Source: Antedon mediterranea (taxonomy: Eukaryota > Echinodermata > Crinoidea > Comatulida > Antedonidae). From it: a stretch of DNA of 64,000 nt. The DNA lies in assembly GCF_964355755.1 (NCBI RefSeq), contig NC_092680.1:9837001-9901000 (forward strand). Reading direction: 5' to 3'. The notes under the pieces were generated by a model that was given only the letters and a program-made list of their open reading frames with translations, did no database searches and was not told the DNA's origin. Both the position numbers and the translations under genes were made by a program. This document shows, one piece after another, positions 56,036-64,000 of this stretch (position 1 is its first letter; each line of letters opens with the position of its first letter).

Positions 56036-56484
56036 AAGTTTCAATATTAACCACCATTTAAGCTGTTTTTAGTTTTATTCTAAAGCTTTATCTATGTTAA
56101 GTACGTCCTTAAAACAGCTTCCACTTAGATAGTTATTTTTAGTACCTATCCTTTCCTGGCGCGACTCTATAGTTCACTATGTCGGTCGGTCTGTCGGTCG
56201 GTCCGGTATCTCTATGTGTTTTAGCACGCGACTTATGGCTGTTGGCCTTGTTTAGTTTCATTCCAAAATTGTTTATACTGTATCTCTACCAAGCTACCTT
56301 CTTTGTTTTCTACTCTTTTTCAGACTCCGTCTGTTGTATTTCTTTTATTCCTGTCCACCCAGGCAGCACTTGCCAGCTCTTATCCTTCACTTGCAATGAT
56401 GAAGGGCTAGTGTTGCCCGAAAGCTCTGCTAACGTTTCTGGCTGTTTTACTTTATCCTTTTGATTTAGCTTTTCACTTTTTTTT

Positions 56485-57905
56485 TTGTATCTCCATTGTG
56501 ATTCAGCCAGATACCCACAGCATTGTCATTTTTTCAGTTATTTGCCTTTGGATTTATATATATAAATATATATAGAGGATTAAGATTATAATATACAGCA
56601 TTTAAAATTACCAACTATTAATTAATCAAATCACTTTGGATTAAGTTACTACAATCCTGAATTTGATTAAGGTGATTACTAAGCTTTCTCTTAAAATAGG
56701 TTGCAAGAGTTACAGACGAATGTATCTTTGACATTCAAAGGCAAGGAATTTCAGATCCTCACAATTCTAGCAGGAATGCTAAATTTACTCGAATCTGTAC
56801 TTGTTTATATTTGGCTTATATAAGTTTGAAGTGAAACTCTTAAACTATTTTTCCCTTTAAAATGGTAATGGTCATTTTATCGTCATTGATGTGATATATT
56901 TTCAATTGTTTTGTGTTAGTTCGATTAAAGTTAAAATTTATTGGTATCTACAATATCTAAGGTACATGTAGGCTATATACTTGGGGTAAATGGGGGAACT
57001 TTAGAGGGGTCTGCCAGTGCCAAGGCAGTGTACAGATAGTCTGTTATAGGTCATTTGGTATTGCTTACAATGTGCTAAATCATAATTAAAACATTGGTTG
57101 CTGGTGGTATCTACAATGTCTAAGCTAGGCCAGTTGGGGGAATGGAGTCTCTAGTCGAACTTTAGAGGGGTCTGCCAGGGCCAAGGCAGTGTACAGATAG
57201 TTTGTAATAGGTCATTTGGTGATTGCTTACAATGTGCTAAATCATATAACATTGGTTGCTGGTGGTATCTACAATATCTAAGCTGGGCTAGTTGGGGAAA
57301 GAGGGGTCTCTAGTCTAACTTTAGAGAGGTCTGCCAGGGCCAGGGCAGTGTTCAGATAGTCTGTAATAGGTCATTTGGTATTGCTTACAATGTGCTAAAT
57401 CATATAACATTGGTTGCTGGTGGTATCTACAATATCTAAGCTGGGTTAGTTGGGGGAAGGGGGGCCTCTAGTCTAACTTCAGGGTGTCTGGCACTTGCGG
57501 TGCAGCAGACAATTAGTCTGTTGTTATCCATTTAGTATTGTATGAACACAACTTGATCGTTTGGAATTGATTTTGAGTGGTACCTCACTCATCTATGCTA
57601 ACCCCATTTTAGGCCCTCCCTCGGGGGGTCTGGCGGGCCTTTTGCAGCAGAGAAAAAGTCTGTCGTTTGTGATACTGTTATAAGGATGCCAATGGGCATC
57701 CCATGGTGGTAAAATTAGGTGGTATCTCTCTCATCTAACCTGTGCCGATTTTTTAGCACGTTTCGGGGTCCCCCCGGTCTAGACGCAGCAGGGGGTACCC
57801 GGCAGACTCCCATTTTCATTCACTTCAAGTGACCCCCAACACACTCAAATAGTCAGATATTGGTACCTAGCTCATCTAACCAAATGTCTCTGGGCTGCCG
57901 GTCTA
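56485..57905. repeat. Right inverted arm
   Basis: Reverse-complement counterpart of 52535-54014, without the Tx1-type tail. The small ORF at 57860-58150 runs out of the arm and is not a gene. Confidence 0.85.
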
Positions 57906-58640
57906 TATATAGGCTAATTATGTTTTTTTCATCGATTCCACGTCTTGTAGGGATGTTCCCATTAATTAATCAAAATCCTAAAAACGATAATTTAAATGCC
58001 TTTTTGAATGAAATTAGGTTAGTACATATATATCTCCAAATCGTACACAAAAATCTGCTGCTGCATATTGGTGTTTACAAACAAAACAGAGCCAAGACAA
58101 CAGGTGGCGCTGTTGTATTTCACAGTAATTTGTACACTAGATTTTTTTAATTCACGAAACGTTTTTTTTTCCGTACACAAAAATGTTTAAAAGTATTATT
58201 AAACGATCGTATAAAATGTGCGTACTATTGCACGCCATGTGACCCACGAATTTATTTAGGTGTTATATAAAAATACTAATACACGAATTAACAACATTGT
58301 AAATACTCACTATTTTAATACCGAGCCTACACAATTACCTACCCTAGAGTATCATATTAAAGTAACTCATAAAATAGTACCACGTCAATAATTGACAGCG
58401 ACAACATGTTTTACTTTATAAAAAAAACTACTTGAATCAAATCCTAAATATAAACATCATTGAGGGTACTTTGTATGGTACTTTAACATTCTGGTGGTGG
58501 CACCAGCATATTGTATTCCAACAGCCCAACAACTCCTGAAAAGCTATAAAAATGAAAAACACAGAATCAAGATCAATTGCTGTGTTGGAAATTCATTAAA
58601 TACTGGATGCAGAGAGACGATTCAGGTAAGTATTACATCA
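57906..58640. other. No gene recognised
   Basis: AT-rich non-coding DNA. Confidence 0.4.
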
Positions 58641-58762
58641 TATTTTTGATGGAGTAAGAGCAGTTTTCTGTTTGGGCTCATGCTTGTCCCTGGCAAGATG
58701 AAATGTAAAACGTACTTTTAAGAACTTTAGCCGAATAAATATTATTATTATTATTATTATAA
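58640..58762 (+). mobile_element. Possible LINE 3' tail
   Basis: CTTGTCCCTGGCAAG hairpin-like sequence followed by AATAAATATT and an ATT repeat (58738-58760), like the 3' ends of CR1/L2 LINEs. No coding part remains. Confidence 0.35.
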
Positions 58763-58965
58763 TTAGTAAAATCAGATGGCTTTGACTAATTACGATATTC
58801 TGTTCATACACATTCATTAAAAAAAATCAATCAACTAATACAACTACAGTGCCAACGGAAGTGGAAGTCAAATACACTCATGACTGCTATTTATTGCAAT
58901 TTATTGTCAGTGAACTTGTATTCGTTCTCTTATCAACGTACAGTAATTGTCTTTTCATTGTATAC

Positions 58966-59910
58966 CGTAAATCTTCTAATTGTAACCCTAACTTTTCCGA
59001 TCAGCAATTCATAGCAAAATAATAAAACAGTATAAATAAACAAATTTGGTTGAAATCTAGCTTTATTTTATCAACGTTAAACATAAATTATGGCGGAAGC
59101 TAGTGTACTGTAGATGATGTGTATAAAACTACATTTTTGATTAACATCAGGGGCCACAAGTGTATAAACAAGTCTGGAAACCAATCACAGGTGAATGGCT
59201 ACACTGGTATAATGATGATAGAGACGAAACACTATTGTATGACTAGACTTGCCCCAAGTCTGTATTCACTGTCTTTTTTATTTATTTTTTATTTATTCGG
59301 ATTTTTTTCTGAAAATATCCAAGTAGTACAAGTAGTATACGTATGAAACGCCATATGTGCAAAAATATTATCTTTTTACTAGTATTAAATCAATACAGCG
59401 ACAAGAATGCCTTAGGTGCCTACAAAGAAAATCATGAAGAGGTTTGTTGGACATGCCTCAATTGAATTGTCAAGAATTCTTGCTGGATTCTAAAAATTAA
59501 ATGATACTCATAAAAGTACAGTGGAAGTAATGGGGAAAAGATTATTGTCGCTACTTGTGACCGAAAACAAATCGAAAAATATTGATTGATGAACTGTCAA
59601 GGGTTGTATTAAAATATCCTTATTTTGAACTAAAACAATAATTGAGGCATACTAAGCTGGAGTACGTACAAATAAGGATCATCGACACAATCACATTGTG
59701 AAAAAATGCCTATTTTAAGGAATACATCGTGTTAAAATCAACAGAAATGTTGATTTTAGTGTCATTTTGTCAATAGTTTTTCTGACTTTAATAGTAACCC
59801 TCATGGGTTACTATTAGAGTAGTTGATTAATATTATAGCTTGACTACGTATAAGGTGGGTTACTATTATAAAGGGTTTACTATTAGAGTATTGCTATTAG
59901 AAGATTTACG
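58966..59910. mobile_element. TIR element (MITE-like), about 0.95 kb
   Basis: CGTAAATCTTCTAAT at 58966-58980 is perfectly inverted as ATTAGAAGATTTACG at 59896-59910, and the repeat continues inward as GTAACCCT and AGGGTTTACTA-like words. No transposase is visible. The shortened repeat 59247-59390 lies inside it. Confidence 0.55.
59247..59390. repeat. Dispersed repeat, short form
   Basis: Matches the two ends of 19631-20562 with the middle deleted (AGACTTGCCCCAAGTCTGTA ... GTATGAAACGCCATATGTGC). Confidence 0.5.
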
Positions 59911-61270
59911 TTATTATTTACTAGAATTAGTACCCGTCTTCTACGGGTGTGAGCCCTACTGATTAACAGATTTCAACCACGCTCAGAAAACTTGTCATCA
60001 AACGTATGTCAATTATATGAAAGCGTCGCAATTGAAGTCATTTTCTACGTTTTAAATTCATTGATATACAAAGGATTGAAAGAATATTTAACATAACATA
60101 CGTCTGGTACAGGTAGGCTAAATGCTTATTGTAAGTACGCAATGTATGCGGTCAGAAACAAAAATAAATACAGACCATTTTGCACTATATTTTAAACACA
60201 CTTGCAAGTTTTAGGTCCACTCTGTTATTTACGAATTCGAAAGTATTGCTAGAACATAATATTGAAAAGAATTTGAAATAATGATATGTCCGTAGATATG
60301 CAAATAATTAATTATTATTTAAGTTAATGATTACCATACAGTACAAACAAATGTTTATTACTGAAATACAATGTTAATACACAAAATAAATAAAATAAAA
60401 CATTAGAAGCTTTTATTATCTTTACATGTAATTAGGAAGCTTATGGAAGAATTATAAATTACTCCATGAGCTTGTATAATATACATTACCACTTATTTAA
60501 CTATAGAACTTTCATTACAAAAGTTTACTACTTGGATTGGAGAGACAAAAATCGAAAACTAATATACAACTATATGGGCACAAAATGTTAAGGCGTGTAA
60601 CGCGTTATAACAATTACGTTACTATAATAATCAATACACTGTAAATTAGCAGACTCAGGTGGTCGAACGTTGACAATCCCGAATACGATGATACAATGGG
60701 ACAGATTGTATGTACAGTAGCCGGCATATAAAGTGCATGATGTAAGCACTTCAAAGTAAAATTAAAATACATTTACATACTTTTTGATTGTACAACTTAT
60801 GAAATCCAGAGTAAACAAATTATAATTATAATTACGATTCTGTACCAACTATAGGCTGGTAATTATCCGGCGGATTTGTACAATAATGAATGAATACTAC
60901 GTTCAAACCTCGGGTATAACATGAAATTGTTTGGGACGTTCAGGGCTTGAGTATGCCCAAGTTAAAACGTGGTAGCATTATAAGTTTATAGTAATAATCG
61001 CCTTACATAAACGAATAATTCGCATTCCCGTTGTCAAAATACAGGTGGTATAACAGATGTACGATTGAAAGAAAACGAATACTGTAGGCTAAACGTAGGG
61101 CCTAAACTTCAAATAGAAAGATATAGCAATATAGTTATATAGCCTACATAAAGCATCGTATAGATGTTTATTATTACAAATGGAAGTAAACTGAAGTAAT
61201 CCAAGACCACGTGGCTTTTCTTTTACTTAAAAATTGTGCCTACCTATCGACTCACCTCTCTGATATCTCA
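59911..61270. other. Upstream region of the Arg-rich gene
   Basis: No coding gene. An E-box CACGTG lies at 61208-61213. A candidate untranslated exon could end at 61271 (ATCTCAG|GTAATT). A core promoter cannot be fixed by eye. Confidence 0.35.
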
Positions 61271-61271
61271 G

Positions 61272-61553
61272 GTAATTTTAAAAATATCAGTCATCATTCA
61301 ATTTATATTTGGTTTACGAACTGTTTATATAGACCATGACCATGTCCGTTGCAAGATTGATTTTGAGTGCACAATTTACAACAACAGAGATTGTACCACG
61401 GCGTGCATAGAGGACAAACTTTTTGTGTTTGCCTTTTATACATATAGATTTAGGTTCTATTCTTTATGGACCTTGTACTTAAGCGTGATGAACCACGCTC
61501 GTTAAAGATGTTAACTTATTTTAACTTTTGTATTTTACTTTTAATGATTACAG
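61272..61553 (+). other. Candidate 5' intron of the Arg-rich gene
   Basis: GTAATT at 61272 after ATCTCAG and AATGATTACAG ending at 61553 would remove a 282-nt intron and place a non-coding exon upstream of the ATG. The acceptor polypyrimidine tract is weak. A frame at 61236-61505 crosses it and is probably not coding. Confidence 0.35.
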
Positions 61554-61557
61554 AACC

Positions 61558-64000
61558 ATGTGGTGTATTCGAGTTGCTCTACTTTCTATTTTGTTCCTGG
61601 TAGCTGTGAAAGGAGATTCAAGAACTATAAAAAACGACGAAAATACAATCAAGGCAGTTTCAAGGCCTGATGTAAACTTGGATGTGAAAGCAGACCTATC
61701 GAGTGTTAGCCCTCTAAGTGCTATCACATCAGATGAGACAGACAGAGTAAAATTACGTTGTCGTAGACGGAGGAGAGTACGTCGATGTCGTAGGCGACAC
61801 CGTCGTTGTGTAAGACGACGTTGTCGCCATTGCAAAAGACGACATAGACGTTGTCGGCGCTCTATAAGACGACGTTACCGTTGCAGAAGACGGCGTTGTA
61901 GGCGATACCGTCGACAATATCGTCGCTCGATTTGCCGACGACGACGCCGTTGCAGAAGACGATATAGACGCGTTCGTCGATGTATAAGACGGCGTAATCG
62001 TTCCAGAAGACGTCGCTGTAGGCGATACCATCGACGTTATCGTCGCTGTGTTAGGCAACGACGACGACGTCAACGCAGAATACAATATAGGCGTGTTCGT
62101 CGATGTATAAGACGGCGTTACCGACATCGTTGTAGGCGATACCATCGACGATATAGAGTTTATTGGCGTCACAATCGTTGCTATATGTTAGTCCACCGAG
62201 GCAGTTGCGTTCGTCGATACCGCATTAAATACAGGTACTATCGACATAAGTTATACATCTATTACAGGCGAAGATGGCGCTGTGTTCGACGATTTAAACG
62301 TAATGGAAGATGGTATACGTACTACAGAGGTCGTTACGTTATAAGACGTCGTTTTAGGAGATGCTACCGTAGAATTTATTGGTATAGAAACCGTTGTTAC
62401 CTGTTGATCCGATGTGGTCGTCACATTCGACGATATCGTCTTAGATACAGATACCGTCGCCACATATTGTATGTTTATTACAGAAGACGATGGCGCATTG
62501 TTCGACGTTATAGACGTCATGGGAAATGGTATACGTACTACAGAGGTCGATACGTTACCAGACGTCGTTTTAGGCGATGTTACCGTAGAATATATTGGCG
62601 CAAAAACCGTTGTTACCTGTTGATCCGATGTGGTCGTCACGTTCGACGATATCGTCTTAGATACAGATACCGTCGTCACATATTGTATGTTTATTACAGA
62701 AGACGATGGCGCATTGTTCGACGTTATAGACGTCATGGGAAATGGTATACGTACTACAGAGGTCGATACGTTACAAGACGTCGTTTTAGGCGATGTTACC
62801 GTAGAATATATTGGCGCGGAAACCGTTGTTACCTGTTGATCCGATGTGGTCGTCACGTTCGACGATATCGTCTTAGATACAGATACCGTCGCCACATATT
62901 GTATGTTTATTACAGAAGACGATGGCGCATTGTTCGACGTTATAGACGTCATGGGAAATGGTATACGTACTACAGAGGTCGATACGTTACAAGACGTCGT
63001 TTTAGGCGATGTTACCGTAGAATATATTGGCGCAAAAACCGTTGTTACCTGTTGATCCGATGTGGTCGTCACGTTCGAAGATATCGTCTTAGATACAGAT
63101 ACCGTCGCCACATATTGTATGTTTATTACAGAAGACGATGGCGCATTGTTCGACGTTATAGACGTCATGGGAAATGGTATACGTACTACAGAGGTCGATA
63201 CGTTACAAGACGTCGTTTTAAGAGATGTTACCGAAGAATATATTGGTACAGAAACCGTTGTTACCTGTTGATCCGATGTGGTCGTCACGTTCGACGATAT
63301 CGTCTTAGATACAGATACCGTCGCCACTTATTGTATGTTTATTACAGAAGACGATGGCGCATTGTTCGACGTTATAGACGTCATGGGAAATGGTATACGT
63401 ACTACAGAGGTCGATACGTTACAAGACGTCGTTTTAAGAGATGTTACCGAAGAATATATTGGTACAGAAACCGTTGTTACCTGTTGATCCGATATGGTCG
63501 TCACGTTCGACGATATCGTCTTAGATACAGATACCGTCGCCACTTATTGTATGTTTATTACAAAAGACGATGGCGCATTGTTCGACGTTACAGACGCAAT
63601 CGAATATTGTATATCCTATATCGAGGTCGATATGTTATTAAGCGATCTATACCGTCCCGTTCAATCAAAGTAGTACGGAAACACACTTACTATATGTGGA
63701 AACGAAACGTATTGTACCGTTGTACTAGACTTGGTCGCGTTTACCGTAGATACCGGGTCCGTTATCGATGGCGTAGTGGGCGACTGTTTGCATACATTCG
63801 ACGCAGATGGTGCATGGTTCGTAAATTTAATCAACATGGTGCACGCTATGCTTTCCGTGGAAGGCGATATGTAGTGAGTGGACACTGGCATCCAGGTTTT
63901 TATTTCTACTTCACACAGAATAAATTGTACATGCGTGTTCGCTGTGGCAGACTTCGCAATAAGTACCGCGTAAGATATAGATGGCGAGGTCAATCCTTAT
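61558..64000 (+). CDS. Secreted Arg/Tyr-rich repetitive protein, partial (no stop in window)
   Basis: 814 uninterrupted codons from ATG 61558 (context ACCATGT) to the window end. Residues 1-19 form a signal peptide (MWCIRVALLSILFLVAVKG). Residues 20-62 hold all nine acidic residues. Residues 63-210 are an Arg/Cys block (RCRRRRRVRRCRRRHRRC style). From residue 210 follow 72-residue repeats with YRLRYRYRR, YYRRRWRIVRRY, GKWYTYYRGRYV, RRRFRRCYRRIYW and NRCYLLIRCGRH. One unit (62617-62832) has 28 Arg, 14 Tyr, 3 Cys, 3 Trp and no Asp, Glu or Pro. The last two repeats diverge but keep GRYV, RCGR and YRVRYRWR. I recognise no family. Possible roles are adhesive, matrix or polyanion binding, or antimicrobial; all are inference. 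Confidence 0.85.
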   Translation, partial: MWCIRVALLSILFLVAVKGDSRTIKNDENTIKAVSRPDVNLDVKADLSSVSPLSAITSDETDRVKLRCRRRRRVRRCRRRHRRCVRRRCRHCKRRHRRCRRSIRRRYRCRRRRCRRYRRQYRRSICRRRRRCRRRYRRVRRCIRRRNRSRRRRCRRYHRRYRRCVRQRRRRQRRIQYRRVRRCIRRRYRHRCRRYHRRYRVYWRHNRCYMLVHRGSCVRRYRIKYRYYRHKLYIYYRRRWRCVRRFKRNGRWYTYYRGRYVIRRRFRRCYRRIYWYRNRCYLLIRCGRHIRRYRLRYRYRRHILYVYYRRRWRIVRRYRRHGKWYTYYRGRYVTRRRFRRCYRRIYWRKNRCYLLIRCGRHVRRYRLRYRYRRHILYVYYRRRWRIVRRYRRHGKWYTYYRGRYVTRRRFRRCYRRIYWRGNRCYLLIRCGRHVRRYRLRYRYRRHILYVYYRRRWRIVRRYRRHGKWYTYYRGRYVTRRRFRRCYRRIYWRKNRCYLLIRCGRHVRRYRLRYRYRRHILYVYYRRRWRIVRRYRRHGKWYTYYRGRYVTRRRFKRCYRRIYWYRNRCYLLIRCGRHVRRYRLRYRYRRHLLYVYYRRRWRIVRRYRRHGKWYTYYRGRYVTRRRFKRCYRRIYWYRNRCYLLIRYGRHVRRYRLRYRYRRHLLYVYYKRRWRIVRRYRRNRILYILYRGRYVIKRSIPSRSIKVVRKHTYYMWKRNVLYRCTRLGRVYRRYRVRYRWRSGRLFAYIRRRWCMVRKFNQHGARYAFRGRRYVVSGHWHPGFYFYFTQNKLYMRVRCGRLRNKYRVRYRWRGQSL
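62185..64000 (+). repeat. 216-bp tandem coding repeats
   Basis: A diverged first copy (62185-62400), five close copies starting 62401, 62617, 62833, 63049 and 63265, a copy from 63481 that diverges after about 63588, and degenerate copies to the end. The period of 216 is exactly 72 codons, so the frame never shifts. Copy differences are mostly synonymous or Arg/Lys in the plus frame (for example AGGCGA to AAGAGA, CGA to AGA). Confidence 0.92.

Larger units (their letters stand above)
52535..57905. mobile_element. Penelope-like element with long inverted arms
   Basis: Two inverted arms, 52535-54014 and 56485-57905, surround a decayed Penelope-like gene (54250-56035). The arms start and end symmetrically with TAGACCGGCAGCCC and GGGCTGCCGGTCTA. 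Where I compared them base by base (52630-52910 against 57535-57840) they differ at only a few positions. Penelope-like elements are known to carry LTR-like repeats in direct or inverted orientation, which fits. A three-base TAT may flank it. Confidence 0.7.

Noticed and set aside
61236-61505. 89-codon frame with several Cys upstream of the Arg-rich gene
   Set aside because: It crosses a plausible intron and shows no recognisable domain; evidence is too weak for a gene.
62251-63327. 358-codon Ser/Thr-rich minus-strand frame resembling a mucin
   Set aside because: It is the antisense of the Arg-rich plus-strand repeat, has no signal peptide, and is broken in the diverged repeats while the plus frame is not.
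62414-63487. Five plus-strand 69-codon frames (MVVTFDDIV...) in another register
   Set aside because: Each ends at the same stop once per 216-bp unit; they are out-of-frame shadows of the continuous frame.
1-64000. CRISPR array, bacterial operon or prokaryotic signals
   Set aside because: Repeats found are minisatellites, LINE tails or coding repeats; introns, split tRNA-Tyr genes and retrotransposons mark the DNA as animal nuclear.

Overview
The window is eukaryotic nuclear DNA, AT-rich and full of transposons, most likely from a marine invertebrate. The evidence is spliced coding exons with GT/AG borders, intron-containing tRNA-Tyr genes, a Ty3/Gypsy LTR retrotransposon, several LINE families including a Tx1-type family, a Penelope-like element, hAT relics and tRNA-derived short repeats. 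A deuterostome such as an echinoderm is my guess from overall character only.

Layout. 1-4168: three to four dead LINE 3' halves. 4169-19138 (minus): the first four coding exons of a focadhesin (FOCAD) orthologue. The 13-kb intron between coding exons 3 and 4 holds a Gypsy element with identical LTRs (5789-10111), which is inserted in a degenerate multi-exon gene of an uncharacterised invertebrate family (5692-12465). The same intron holds a TIR element with a hAT relic nested inside it (12964-15393) and another TIR element whose end lies 6 nt from a FOCAD splice donor. 19139-25925: FOCAD upstream region and decayed repeats. 25926-29880: a nearly intact CR1/L2-type LINE whose esterase ORF1 and EN-RT ORF2 share one frame, separated by a single TGA. 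29905-31350: a second LINE 3' half.

31350-44940 is a tandem tRNA-gene array of two units (Val, Tyr, Glu, Tyr, minisatellite, Val). A CR1-like LINE has split the tRNA-Glu gene of unit 1, and a full-length Tx1-type LINE (38274-43624) interrupts unit 2. A second, 5'-truncated Tx1 copy lies at 47497-52187. Region 52535-57905 is one 5.4-kb element: two nearly identical inverted arms of about 1.4 kb around a Penelope-like reverse transcriptase/GIY-YIG gene that has lost its RT core. A 27-bp Tx1 3'-end insertion sits in one arm only, so the other arm preserves the empty site.

The most unusual item is at the right edge. From 61558 to the last base there is an uninterrupted plus-strand reading frame (814 codons, no stop reached). 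It encodes a signal peptide, a short acidic segment, an Arg/Cys-rich block and then tandem 72-residue Arg/Tyr-rich repeats (216-bp units). No Asp or Glu occurs after residue 62. The antisense strand also has long Ser/Thr-rich frames that could mislead an annotator. I recognise no family for this protein; it looks like a secreted, extremely cationic, aromatic, repetitive structural or surface-binding protein.
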